This document shows positions 15,808 to 23,534 of a DNA stretch of 64,000 bases, piece after piece; position 1 is the stretch's first letter, and each line of letters begins with the position of its first letter. The position numbers and the translations under genes are program-made. The notes under the pieces are model-generated. The model ran no database searches. It worked only from the letters and a program-made list of their open reading frames with translations, and was not told where the DNA came from. Source of the DNA: Streptomyces fragilis (GTDB taxonomy: Bacteria; Actinomycetota; Actinomycetes; Streptomycetales; Streptomycetaceae); contig NZ_BEVZ01000001.1 of the NCBI RefSeq assembly GCF_003112515.1, positions 405,940 through 469,939 on the forward strand, read 5' to 3'.

Positions 15808-15812
15808 GCGCC

Positions 15813-16778
15813 CTACGGCTCGACCACGACCTCCTGGGCGGCCGCCGTCCCCCCGGCCAGCAGCCGGGCGTCCACGGGCACGTTGCGCTTCACCAGGGCG
15901 AGGGCGACCGGGCCCAGCTCGTGGTGGCGCACCGAGGTCGTCACGAAACCCAGCTTGCGGCCCTCGGGACCGTCGTCCGCGTCGCGGATCTCGGTGCCCG
16001 GCGGCGGCAGGTGCACCTCGCTGCCGTCCAGGTGCAGGAAGACCAGCCGCCGCGGCGGCTTCCCCAGGTTGTGGACGCGGGCCACCGTCTCCTGACCGCG
16101 GTAGCAGCCCTTCTGCAGGTGCACCGCGGTCTCCAGCCAGCCCAGCTCGTGCGGGATGGTCCGGTGGTCCGTCTCGAAGCCCAGGCGCGGCCGGTGCCGC
16201 TCGACCCGCAGCGCCTCCAGCGCGAGGATGCCGGCGGCCGGTCCGTGCGCCCCGGCGAACTCCTCGAGCCTCTCCCGGGGCAGGAACAGGTCCCGCCCGT
16301 ACGGCGTCTCCCGGGCCACGGCGCCTTCCGGGGTGGCGGCGATCGACCCGGCGGGCAGGTGCACGAGGGCGAACTCCTCGGTGCGGTCGGCGACCTCCAC
16401 CCGGTAGAAGAACTTCATCGACTCCAGGTAGGCGATCAGCGCCTCCTGGGTGCCCGGCTCGACGTGCGCCCAGGTGGTGGCGCCGTCGTCCACCAGGTAC
16501 AGGGCGTGCTCGATGTGTCCGTGCGGGGAGAGGATCAGCGCCTCGGTCGCCTGGTGCGCGGGGAGCTTCTCGACGTGCTGGGTGAGCAGCAGGTGCAGCC
16601 AGGCCAGCCGGTCGTCGCCGGTGACGGTGACCACGCCGCGGTGCGAGAGGTCCACGAAGCCCCTGCCGTCGGCCAGCGCCCGCTGTTCGCGGAACAGGTC
16701 TCCGTAGTGCGCGGCGACGCCTTCGTCCACACCCTCGGCGGGGACGGCGCCGGGCAGCAGCAGCAAGGGACTCTTCAT
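15813..16778 (-). CDS. ygfZ: YgfZ/GcvT-like folate-binding protein
   Basis: 321 aa. It has the aminomethyltransferase fold and the diagnostic YgfZ motif KGCYRGQETVARV (around residue 230), with the conserved cysteine. YgfZ proteins use tetrahydrofolate in iron-sulfur cluster assembly or repair. An N-terminal FVDLSHRGVVTVTGDDRLAW segment matches the T-protein-like domain. It begins 9 bp after the nur stop, so the two are probably one transcript. Confidence 0.9.
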   Translation of the reverse strand: MKSPLLLLPGAVPAEGVDEGVAAHYGDLFREQRALADGRGFVDLSHRGVVTVTGDDRLAWLHLLLTQHVEKLPAHQATEALILSPHGHIEHALYLVDDGATTWAHVEPGTQEALIAYLESMKFFYRVEVADRTEEFALVHLPAGSIAATPEGAVARETPYGRDLFLPRERLEEFAGAHGPAAGILALEALRVERHRPRLGFETDHRTIPHELGWLETAVHLQKGCYRGQETVARVHNLGKPPRRLVFLHLDGSEVHLPPPGTEIRDADDGPEGRKLGFVTTSVRHHELGPVALALVKRNVPVDARLLAGGTAAAQEVVVEP

Positions 16779-16787
16779 ACGATCACC

Positions 16788-17264
16788 CTACGTGTCTCGG
16801 TCAGCAGGATCTCCGGGCGCGGGAGCGGGGCCCGCGGAGGAGGGCGGTTCCTTCCCGCACCGCTCGCACCGCCCGAAGATCGCGAAGTGCTTCATGTCGG
16901 TGTCGAACCCGAAGGTCGCCCGGAGCTTGGCGGTGAACTCCTCCGCCACCGCGACGTCCGCCTCGATCACGTCGCCGCAGTCCCGGCAGACCAGGTGCAG
17001 GTGGTCGTGCCGGTCGGCGAGGTGGTAGGTCGGGGCGCCGTGCCCCAGATGGGCGTGACTGACCAGGCCGAGCTCCTCCAGGAGCTCCAGGGTCCGGTAG
17101 ACGGTGGAAATGTTGACCCCCGACGCCGTTCTCCTCACTTCACCGAGGATCTCGTCGGGGGTCGCGTGCTCCAGTGTCTCGACCGCTTCGAGCACGAGTT
17201 GCCGCTGCGGGGTCAGCCGGTAACCGCGCTGCCGCAGATCAGTCTTCCAGTCGGTGCTCACCAC
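16788..17264 (-). CDS. nur: Nur, nickel-responsive Fur-family repressor
   Basis: 158 aa. The winged helix is LRQRGYRLTPQRQLVLEAVE plus SGVNISTVYRTLELLEELGL. All histidines of the Streptomyces coelicolor Nur metal sites are at the same numbers: H33, H86, H88 and H90 for one site and H70, H72 and H126 for the nickel site; two CxxC pairs (CRDC, CERC) are also present. Nur represses nickel uptake and the Fe superoxide dismutase when nickel is plentiful. The C-terminal ~20 residues are a Pro/Ala/Asp tail. The neighbouring order FABP-nur-ygfZ supports the call over Zur, FurA or CatR. Confidence 0.93.
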   Translation of the reverse strand: MVSTDWKTDLRQRGYRLTPQRQLVLEAVETLEHATPDEILGEVRRTASGVNISTVYRTLELLEELGLVSHAHLGHGAPTYHLADRHDHLHLVCRDCGDVIEADVAVAEEFTAKLRATFGFDTDMKHFAIFGRCERCGKEPPSSAGPAPAPGDPADRDT

Positions 17265-17288
17265 ACCGAAAGTCTAGGGCGATCCGGT

Positions 17289-17864
17289 CTACTTGAAGAA
17301 GGCGATGCCGTCGTCCGGCATATCGTCGGGCAGGGCCTTGGCCCAGCGCTCGACCTCCTCGGGCGTGACGACCTTCTTCAGGTGGGCCGACATGTAGGGA
17401 CGCAGCTCGACCTCGGGGGTCTGCTTCTCGCCGACCCACATCAGGTCGCTCTTCACGTACCCGTACAGCCGCTTGCCGCCGCTGTAGGGCCCGGAGGCGC
17501 CGGTCCGCGCGACCGCGTCGGTGACGACGTCGATCTGCGGCTTCTTGTCGGCCATCTGCCCGTACCAGACCTCGACGACGCCGTCGTCGCGGGTCATCAC
17601 GATCTCGACGTTGCGGTCCTTGTCGATCCGCCAGAATCCGGACTCGGTCTCCAGCGGGCGGACCTTGTTCCCGTCGTTGTCCAGCACCCAGGTGTGGGAG
17701 TGGTACTCCAGGAAGTCCCGGCCGTCGTGGCTGAAGCTGACCTCCTGGCCGAAGTTGCACTTCTCGGAGCCGGGGAAGTCGTGCACGCCCGCGCCGGCCC
17801 AATTGCCGAGCAGGAAGGCGAGCGGGACGAGGTCCGGGTGAAGGTCGGACGGGATCTCGATCAT
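17289..17864 (-). CDS. Nitrobindin / FABP-like (DUF1794) beta-barrel protein
   Basis: 191 aa. A GxWxGxG-type motif appears near the N-terminus (LLGNWAGAGVHDFPG), followed by alternating strands (FLEYHSHTW, ESGFWRI, VEIVMTRDDGVVEVWYG), and a histidine near the end (YMSAHLKKV) that could be the haem ligand. Actinobacterial nitrobindins bind ferric haem and react with NO or peroxynitrite. No signal peptide; cytoplasmic. It starts a minus-strand series with nur and ygfZ. Confidence 0.85.
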   Translation of the reverse strand: MIEIPSDLHPDLVPLAFLLGNWAGAGVHDFPGSEKCNFGQEVSFSHDGRDFLEYHSHTWVLDNDGNKVRPLETESGFWRIDKDRNVEIVMTRDDGVVEVWYGQMADKKPQIDVVTDAVARTGASGPYSGGKRLYGYVKSDLMWVGEKQTPEVELRPYMSAHLKKVVTPEEVERWAKALPDDMPDDGIAFFK

Positions 17865-17913
17865 GAGTTGCTCTTCGTCGCGAGGGGCGTAAACGGATCG
17901 GTCGGGGCGCGGG

Positions 17914-18012
17914 TCAGCGCTGGCCCTGGTACAGCTTCTTCACGGTCAGGCCCGCGAAGGCGAGAACGCCGAGGCAGACAAGGACCAGCAGGGCCGAAAA
18001 GAAGATCTCCAC
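17914..18012 (-). CDS. 32-aa single-helix membrane microprotein
   Basis: GTG start at 18012 preceded by GAGGAG at 5-nt spacing. The product starts MEIFFSALLVLVCLGVL and ends FAGLTVKKLYQGQR: one transmembrane helix with a short positive cytoplasmic tail. It stands 49 bp upstream of the nitrobindin gene. It is too short for routine gene finders, but the ribosome site, codon bias and sharp hydrophobic profile support it. Function unknown. Confidence 0.75.
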   Translation of the reverse strand: MEIFFSALLVLVCLGVLAFAGLTVKKLYQGQR

Positions 18013-18050
18013 GGGTGCTCCTCAGATGAGCGCGGTATAGCGGTGTACAC

Positions 18051-18091
18051 AAGAGCCGGACCCCAGCTTACGCGCCCGGGGTCCGGCTCTT
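18051..18091 (-). terminator. Terminator after the three-gene membrane-protein operon
   Basis: Arms AAGAGCCGGACCCC and GGGGTCCGGCTCTT, perfect 14-bp stem with a 13-nt loop, 27 bp past the stop at 18118. Confidence 0.8.
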
Positions 18092-18117
18092 CCTACGAGG
18101 TGCGTCGCAGCGCGCGG

Positions 18118-19311
18118 TCAGCCCAGCAGCTGGGACTGCAGCACGACCGTCTGCTGGAAGGGGACCGCCGGGGCGGTGCCCTTCCTGGTCTGCGTGATCA
18201 CGGCGAGGGTGTCGCCGGCGTTCAGGTAGGCGTGGCGGCTCTGCTCGTCGCCGTAGGGCTTGACCTCGAGGTAGGCGAGCAGCGGGACGTCCGCGAGCGC
18301 CGCCTTGGCGGGCCAGCTCTCGTCGGCCTCCCACGCCTCGGTCCCCGCCGGCAGGAAACCGGGTTCGCCGTAGGTGGCCATGGAGTCCCAGACACCGGCC
18401 TCGACCTGCTCTGCGGTGTTGAAGTGCAGCAGGTAGATCTCGGTGCGGGTGCCGTCGGGCATGGTCCAGCCGCGGGCGGCGATGTGCCGCAGACCGTTGT
18501 CGGTGAGGAGCTGCGACAGGTCCTCCCGGGTGTCCTTCTCGAAGGCGGCCAGGAAGGCCTTCTTCTTCAGCCAGCCGTTCTCGTCGCCGGCCAGCTCCTT
18601 GTCCGCGGTGGCGCCCTCGGGCGCCGGCAGCAGGAGTGCGCGCAGGTCCGCGTGGTGCGCGCCTGCCGGGTTGTCGTCGGCGAACGGGGCGGGGCTGCCC
18701 TCGGGCAGGGGCGGCCGCACCAGCTCGGGGTAGTCCCAGCGGCCGTCCGGCTCGGTCGCCAGGCCCGGCACGTCGGTGCGCTCCATGGACGTGATGCCGT
18801 ACGCGGCGCCGGTGCCGACGGCGGCGAACACCACCGCGGCGGCCGTCCACCGCCCCACGGCCCGCAGCAGCCGCCGGTGGTCCCGGGCCGGCTTCGCCCG
18901 CTCGGCACCGGCCGCCGCCCGGGGGGCGGCGAAGGGGTTGCCGGCCTCGGCCGGCGGGGCGCCCGTCACCGGGGCCTCCACCGGCAGGGCGGCCCCCGGC
19001 GCCGCGAACGCGGCCGGGGCGTCCGTCGCGGGCGGGGCGTCCGCCGCGGGCGCCGGCGGGGCGTCCACCACAGACGGGGCATCCGCCGCGGGCGCCGGCG
19101 GGGCGTCCACCACAGCCGGGGCATCCGTCACGGGCGCCGGCGGGGCGTCCACCGCAGACGGGGCATCCGCCGCGGGCGCCGGCGGGGCGTCGGCCGCGGG
19201 TGGGGCGGTGGGGGGCGACGGCGGCTCCGTGGCGGACTGCTGCGGCAGCACCGGCGTCGGCTCCTGCGGCTCCTGCGGCTGTGCGGCCTGATCGACGGCC
19301 TGCTCGCTCAT
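18118..19311 (-). CDS. Membrane-anchored extracytoplasmic protein with Pro/Ala repeat tail
   Basis: 397 aa from the ATG at 19311, overlapping the preceding gene by 4 bp (ATGA). Residues 1-~145 are cytoplasmic and low complexity, with a 14-residue repeat (DAPPAPAADAPSVV type). One transmembrane segment follows (WTAAAVVFAAVGTGAAYGI), then a ~230-residue outside domain with no family I can name. It shares layout with the two genes before it (low-complexity tail, one helix, soluble domain). The three probably act as one membrane complex; function unknown. Confidence 0.7.
   Translation of the reverse strand: MSEQAVDQAAQPQEPQEPTPVLPQQSATEPPSPPTAPPAADAPPAPAADAPSAVDAPPAPVTDAPAVVDAPPAPAADAPSVVDAPPAPAADAPPATDAPAAFAAPGAALPVEAPVTGAPPAEAGNPFAAPRAAAGAERAKPARDHRRLLRAVGRWTAAAVVFAAVGTGAAYGITSMERTDVPGLATEPDGRWDYPELVRPPLPEGSPAPFADDNPAGAHHADLRALLLPAPEGATADKELAGDENGWLKKKAFLAAFEKDTREDLSQLLTDNGLRHIAARGWTMPDGTRTEIYLLHFNTAEQVEAGVWDSMATYGEPGFLPAGTEAWEADESWPAKAALADVPLLAYLEVKPYGDEQSRHAYLNAGDTLAVITQTRKGTAPAVPFQQTVVLQSQLLG
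19043..19204. repeat. 42-bp in-frame tandem repeat, about four copies
   Basis: The unit begins near 19043, 19085, 19127 and 19169 and codes for a 14-residue DAPxxVDAPPAPxx block in the N-terminal tail of the gene on the minus strand. Copies are nearly identical, pointing to recent expansion by slippage or recombination. Confidence 0.8.
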
Positions 19312-20159
19312 ACCGCCTCCCCCGGGGTCTCGATGCGGTCCAGCTGCTTGCCCATGAGTCCGGCGATGTCCTTCTTCTCGATCGGCCGGGGCGCGAACGC
19401 GGAGAGGCTGACCGTCACCTCGCCCTGGTGGCCGACGCAGTGCACGAACTCGTTGCGGCCCTTCTTGTCCGCCTCGATCACGTAGCACCGGGCGTTCTTC
19501 CCGTGCCCCGGCACCTTGGGCCCGGCCACGGCGATCCCCAGGTCCTTGACGCTCTCGAAGATCTGGCGCCGCCCGATGGAGCCGCTCCTGGCGTCCTTCT
19601 CGTTGCTCATCTGCGTGAGCACCACCTCGGTCACGTAGGCGCCGCGGCGGCCCTGCACGGTGTAGCTCCGCATCGCGACCCCCTTCATGCGCCGCTTGTC
19701 GATCTCCCGCTCGAGCTGCCTGCGCTGGCTCCGGGGAAGCTCGTCGAAGCTCTCCTTGGCGAGTGCGGCGGCCTGCTTGCCGTTGAGCTCGACGTCGGAG
19801 CCGTACTCGCCCATGTCCGGTCCCTGGGAGAGGTCGTCCTCCCAGCTCAGCAGCGCTCCGCGCAGTCCGTCGGTCTCGACGGGGGACGGCTGCGGGTCCG
19901 GCGCCTCGGCGTACTTCCAGACCGGCTTGCCCGGGTCACGGTCGGCGTCGCGCACGGTCACCCAGGTGAAGCCGGACACGGCCACCGCGGCGGCGGTCAC
20001 CAGGGCGACGGCCGAGACCACCGCGATGCGGCGGCCCCTGCCGGGCTTCCTCGCTGCCTGCTCCGCCGGTACGGCCGCGAAGGCGTCCGGTGCTCCGGCC
20101 CCCTCGACGGTCTCACCGGCTTCGGGAGTTCGCGCCTCTTCGGTCCTCGCCTCGGTCAC
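19308..20159 (-). CDS. Membrane-anchored extracytoplasmic protein, middle gene of trio
   Basis: 283 aa, GTG start overlapping the preceding stop by 4 bp (GTGA). A ~45-residue acidic/Ala tail and a basic KPGRGRR stop precede one helix (IAVVSAVALVTAAAVAVSGF), then a ~210-residue exported domain with strands such as GAYVTEVVLTQM and FVHCVGHQGEVTVSLSAF and two cysteines (ARCYVIEA, VHCVG) that could pair outside the membrane. No family recognised. Same architecture as its neighbours. Confidence 0.7.
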   Translation of the reverse strand: MTEARTEEARTPEAGETVEGAGAPDAFAAVPAEQAARKPGRGRRIAVVSAVALVTAAAVAVSGFTWVTVRDADRDPGKPVWKYAEAPDPQPSPVETDGLRGALLSWEDDLSQGPDMGEYGSDVELNGKQAAALAKESFDELPRSQRRQLEREIDKRRMKGVAMRSYTVQGRRGAYVTEVVLTQMSNEKDARSGSIGRRQIFESVKDLGIAVAGPKVPGHGKNARCYVIEADKKGRNEFVHCVGHQGEVTVSLSAFAPRPIEKKDIAGLMGKQLDRIETPGEAV

Positions 20160-21052
20160 AGCCGCTCCATCTGCTGCTCGGCCAGCTGCGTGGCCATCTT
20201 CCTGCCGACCGGTCTGATGTCGCTGACCCAGACCTGGAGGGCGATGTCACCGCGGACGGCGGTCGCGTGCGCCTGGTACGACGTCATGTAGCCGGGCTCG
20301 GTCTGCGGCTTCAGCACCAGCACCGCCCCGTCCTCGATCCCCGGGAGGGGGTACTCGCGGGCACCCTGGTAGGCCCACCGCATCTGCCCCTCGTGCGCCC
20401 GGACCGATCCGAGCACCGACTCGTTGCGGAACTGGAGGAGGCTGATGGTCACCCAGCGGGTGTCGCTGTCCTCCCAGGTCACGCTCGCGACCCTGCGGAT
20501 CTCGTCGGTCAGGTCGTCCGGCACCGAGGAGAGCTCGTCCTCGTGGAGGCTGGAGAACTCGTCGAGGCCCATCCACCCGCGTTCCCGCTCCTTCTTGCCC
20601 TTCGGCGTCTTCAGGAGCAGTTTGCGCAGGTCGCCGTCGGTCCTCACCTTGCGGTCCTGGGCGGCCGGGAGCGGGTCCGGGCCCTCGCCCTTCGCCTGCC
20701 TCAGCTCGGGCTGGGACAGCGAGGGCAGCTTGGTGGGCTCCCGGTCGGCCTGGACCAGGTATCCGGTGCAGGTGCCGCCGACCAGGCCGAGGACGGCCGC
20801 GGCGGCGATCAGCATCGCGGTGCGACCCCTGCGGCGCGGGGCGGAAGCGGTGGCGGGAGCGGCGACGGGCGCGGCGACGGGCGCGGCGACGGGCGTGAAT
20901 TCCGCGGGCGTCGGCTCAGTGGCCGGTACGGGCTCCGCGGCGGATGCGGGCTCCGGCGCGGGCCCGCCGGTGTGCGTGGCCCAGGGCTCCCCGGGGGCCG
21001 CACCCGGCGCGGGCACGGCCTCCTCGGGTTCCCTGGGCGTGTCGTGTGACAA
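20156..21052 (-). CDS. Membrane-anchored extracytoplasmic protein, first gene of trio
   Basis: 298 aa if translated from the TTG at 21052, which has GGGGGA 8 nt upstream; an in-frame ATG at 21106 would add 18 residues and lacks a ribosome site. A Pro/Ala/Glu tail (~90 residues, with an APVAAPVAAPVA run) leads to a basic stretch RRRGR, one helix (TAMLIAAAAVLGLVGGTCTGYLV) and an exported domain of ~175 residues. Its ending (IALQVWVSDIRPVGRKMATQLAEQQMERL) resembles that of the middle gene (VTVSLSAFAPRPIEKKDIAGLMGKQLDRI), supporting duplication. Confidence 0.65.
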   Translation of the reverse strand: MSHDTPREPEEAVPAPGAAPGEPWATHTGGPAPEPASAAEPVPATEPTPAEFTPVAAPVAAPVAAPATASAPRRRGRTAMLIAAAAVLGLVGGTCTGYLVQADREPTKLPSLSQPELRQAKGEGPDPLPAAQDRKVRTDGDLRKLLLKTPKGKKERERGWMGLDEFSSLHEDELSSVPDDLTDEIRRVASVTWEDSDTRWVTISLLQFRNESVLGSVRAHEGQMRWAYQGAREYPLPGIEDGAVLVLKPQTEPGYMTSYQAHATAVRGDIALQVWVSDIRPVGRKMATQLAEQQMERL

Positions 21053-21168
21053 GAGAGTCGTCCCCCAGAAAGGATTCGGGGCACCTCCGCGAGGTTTCGC
21101 GTGCATGCCAACGGGAAGACTCTTCGACCGGCCTGGGGGTTGCAAGCGAGTTTGGTTACGATCCGGCC

Positions 21169-21531
21169 ATGACCAAGAAACTGGTGATCAAGGTGACCGC
21201 CGGCGCGGACTCCCCCGAGCGCTGCTCCCAGGCGTTCACGGTGGCGGCGGTGGCGGTCGCCAGCGGCGTGGAGGTCTCGCTCTGGCTGACCGGCGAGTCG
21301 GCGTGGTTCGCCCTGCCCGGCCGGGCGGCGGAGTTCGCGCTGCCGCACGCCGCCCCGCTGCCGGACCTGCTGGACGCGATCCTCGCGGGCGGCTCCGTCA
21401 CCCTGTGCTCGCAGTGCGCGGCGCGCCGGGAGATCACGGAGGCCGACGTGCTGGAGGGCGTCCGCATCGCCGGCGCACAGGTGTTCGTCCAGGAGGCGCT
21501 GGGCGAGGACACCCAGGCCCTCGTCTACTGA
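21169..21531 (+). CDS. DsrE-family protein
   Basis: 120 aa, ATG 21169. It begins KKLVIKVTAGADSPERCSQAF, continues AVASGVEVSLWLTGESAWFALPG and has a Cys pair VTLCSQCAAR: the alpha/beta layout of DsrE/TusD-type sulfur-relay or peroxiredoxin-like proteins. It stands beside the DUF1416 and thiosulfate sulfurtransferase genes, so a role in sulfur transfer is likely. The CSQC pair could carry persulfide. Transcribed divergently from the membrane-protein trio. Confidence 0.75.
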   Translation: MTKKLVIKVTAGADSPERCSQAFTVAAVAVASGVEVSLWLTGESAWFALPGRAAEFALPHAAPLPDLLDAILAGGSVTLCSQCAARREITEADVLEGVRIAGAQVFVQEALGEDTQALVY

Positions 21532-21532
21532 T

Positions 21533-21799
21533 TCAGCGGGGCGGCGGCCGCCGCCTGCCGTCCAGTTCGTCCCACCACTCGTCGGACCGCCGGTCGCCGC
21601 TGGTCTCGTCCCACCAGCGGTCGTCCGGTCCCCGGCGGTTGGCGACCACCGCCGCGACGGGCGGGATCACCATGGCCACCACGCACATGGCCACCGCCGC
21701 CGGAACGGACCACAGCCGCACCACGCCCCAGGCCAGGACGAAGAGCCCGAGGCAGATGCCCATCAGCACGAAATAGGCGTGGCGCCGTCGCGCGTACAT
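21533..21799 (-). CDS. DUF3099 small membrane protein
   Basis: 88 aa. Two transmembrane helices (YFVLMGICLGLFVLAWGVV and VPAAVAMCVVAMVIPPVAAVVA) are followed by a charged, Trp-rich cytoplasmic tail (DDRWWDET, DEWWDELDGRRR). This matches the DUF3099 family of actinobacteria. It is convergent with the DsrE gene with 1 bp between stops. Function unknown. Confidence 0.75.
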   Translation of the reverse strand: MYARRRHAYFVLMGICLGLFVLAWGVVRLWSVPAAVAMCVVAMVIPPVAAVVANRRGPDDRWWDETSGDRRSDEWWDELDGRRRPPPR

Positions 21800-21860
21800 A
21801 CCTCCAGCGTAGGCATGCGGCGCGACGGCGCCAGGGTCGTCGCAGGTGGTCGTCCGGCCG

Positions 21861-22148
21861 TCAGACGGCGATGGCGACCTCCGCCAGGCCGCCCTGCTGG
21901 GCGACGACGGTGCGGTCCGCGGTCAGACCGCCGGGAACCAGGGCCCGCAGGGTCCAGGTGCCCTCGGCGGCGTAGAACCGGAACTGGCCGGTGGCCGAGG
22001 TGGGCACCTCGGCGGTGAACTCGCCGGTCGAGTCCAGCAGCCGGACGTAGCCGGTCACCGGCTCGCCCTCGTGCAGCACCTGGCCCTGGATGGTGGTCTC
22101 ACCGGGGCGGACGGCGGCGTCGGGGCCGCCTGCCTTAGCTCCACACAT
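21861..22148 (-). CDS. DUF1416 sulfur-metabolism-associated protein
   Basis: 95 aa. MCGAKAGGPDAAV at the start (conserved Cys2) and an Ig-like beta sandwich (IQGQVLHEGEPVTGYVRLLD, GQFRFYAAEGTWTLRALVPG) match DUF1416. The gene starts 12 bp after the sulfurtransferase stop and is found with it across actinobacteria, so it probably helps thiosulfate sulfurtransfer. The biochemical role is not established. Confidence 0.85.
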   Translation of the reverse strand: MCGAKAGGPDAAVRPGETTIQGQVLHEGEPVTGYVRLLDSTGEFTAEVPTSATGQFRFYAAEGTWTLRALVPGGLTADRTVVAQQGGLAEVAIAV

Positions 22149-22160
22149 GGTCGTCCGTCC

Positions 22161-23000
22161 TCACTTACCGGGGCCGAGCTCGATCGGCACGCCGACCAGC
22201 GAGCCGTACTCGGTCCACGAACCGTCGTAGTTCTTCACGTTCTCCACGCCCAGCAGCTCGTGCAGCACGAACCAGGTCAGCGCGGAGCGCTCACCGATGC
22301 GGCAGTAGGCGATGGTGTCCTTGGCCAGGTCGACGTCGGCCTCGGCGTACAGCTCCTTCAGCTCCTCGTCGGACTTGAAGGTGCCGTCGTCGTTGGCGTT
22401 CTTCGACCACGGGATGTTCGCGGCGGTCGGCACGTGGCCGGCGCGCTGGGACTGCTCCTGCGGCAGGTGGGCCGGGGCGAGCAGCTTGCCGGAGAACTCG
22501 TCGGGCGAGCGGACGTCCACCAGGTTCTGCTTGCCGATAGCGGCCAGCACGTCGTCGCGGAAGGCGCGGATCGCCGTGTTCTGCGGCTTCGCCTTGTACT
22601 GGGTCTCGACGCGCTCGGGGACCTCTTCGACCAGCTCGCGGGCGTCCAGCTCCCACTTCTTGCGGCCGCCGTCGAGCAGCTTCACGTTCTCGTGGCCGTA
22701 CAGCTTGAAGTACCAGTAGGCGTAGGAGGCGAACCAGTTGTTGTTGCCGCCGTACAGCACCACGAGGGAGTCGTTGCCGATGCCCTTGGCGGAGAGCAGC
22801 TTCTCGAAGCCCTCCTGGTCGACGAAGTCGCGGCGGACCGGGTCCTGCAGGTCCTTCGTCCAGTCCAGCTTGATGGCGTTGCGGATGTGGTTCTTGTCGT
22901 AGGCGGCGGTGTCCTCGTCCACCTCGACGATCACCACCTCGGGGTCGTCCAGGTGCTCCTGGACCCAGTCTGCGTCGACCAGGACGTCGTTGCGGCTCAT
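22161..23000 (-). CDS. sseA: Thiosulfate sulfurtransferase (tandem rhodanese)
   Basis: 279 aa with two rhodanese domains. The N-terminal one is inactive (VVIVEVDEDTAAYDKNHIRNAIKLDW); the C-terminal one has the active loop YCRIGERSALTWFVLHELLG with the persulfide-bearing Cys around residue 233. The loop matches CRIGERS of thiosulfate-specific enzymes (S. coelicolor CysA/SseA type). It transfers sulfane sulfur from thiosulfate to an acceptor such as cyanide or a sulfur carrier. A cysteine-rich leader peptide upstream suggests control by sulfur status. First gene of an operon with DUF1416. Confidence 0.9.
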   Translation of the reverse strand: MSRNDVLVDADWVQEHLDDPEVVIVEVDEDTAAYDKNHIRNAIKLDWTKDLQDPVRRDFVDQEGFEKLLSAKGIGNDSLVVLYGGNNNWFASYAYWYFKLYGHENVKLLDGGRKKWELDARELVEEVPERVETQYKAKPQNTAIRAFRDDVLAAIGKQNLVDVRSPDEFSGKLLAPAHLPQEQSQRAGHVPTAANIPWSKNANDDGTFKSDEELKELYAEADVDLAKDTIAYCRIGERSALTWFVLHELLGVENVKNYDGSWTEYGSLVGVPIELGPGK

Positions 23001-23171
23001 GCTCCATCTCCTCCGGGGCAGTTGCGGGGGTGTCGGCTGGGCAGCTGAAAGCTGGCGAACACGGGGATGCGTGGGCGCGGGGCGCGGAACGGCGCGCTTG
23101 CGTCTTCGTCGGCCGCGGGCACACGCGAGGGGCCCGTCGGGCGGGCCGCGGGGAACGGGAGAGCTCTCCCG

Positions 23172-23252
23172 TCAGGAAGTGCGACAGAGCATGGCGGCCA
23201 CGCGGCACAGGTCCACTGCCCGCCGCTTGGTGAGATCCGCCTGTCGCTTCAT
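23172..23252 (-). CDS. Cysteine-containing leader peptide (26 aa uORF)
   Basis: ATG 23252 to TGA 23172, on the same strand and ~170 bp upstream of the sulfurtransferase gene. The product contains LTKRRAVDLCRVAAMLCR, the pattern of the actinobacterial putative leader peptides found before sulfur-assimilation genes. Two cysteine codons near the end would stall ribosomes when cysteine is short and so control the downstream genes. The peptide itself probably has no function. Confidence 0.8.
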   Translation of the reverse strand: MKRQADLTKRRAVDLCRVAAMLCRTS

Positions 23253-23445
23253 GCCCCAGATCCTAAGGAGCGAGAACCGGACATGTCACCGGCGTGTCGC
23301 ATCCTGAGACGCGAATGCCCGCCATGTGGACCATTCGCCGCCCGGAAGTCGCCCGCGAGGGCTCCCGCAGGTCTCCCGGGGCCCCTGTGGCCGCTGGGAC
23401 GGACAGGCCGTCTCGCGCCTCGGACGACTGGGCGACAGCCGCCTG

Positions 23446-23501
23446 CCGGACCGGGGGCCGGACCCGGCGTCCCGACCCCGCCGGACCGGGGGCCGGACCC
23501 G
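23446..23501. repeat. Exact 21-bp direct repeat in an intergenic region
   Basis: The 21-mer at 23446-23466 recurs at 23481-23501 (35-bp period); it begins CCGGACCGGGGGCC. Each copy contains CCGG-rich inverted elements that could fold. It lies just past the stop of the DUF2993 gene (minus strand), so it may act as a terminator. Confidence 0.55.
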
Positions 23502-23534
23502 TCGGCCCGGCCCCCGTCGTACGGCCGCGGCCGC

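Noticed and set aside
16788..17264. Zur or FurA instead of Nur
   Set aside because: Histidines at 33, 70, 72, 86, 88, 90 and 126 match Nur numbering, and the gene order fits.
19043..19204. CRISPR-like repeats
   Set aside because: Contiguous 42-bp units with no spacers and in frame with a Pro/Ala protein tail.
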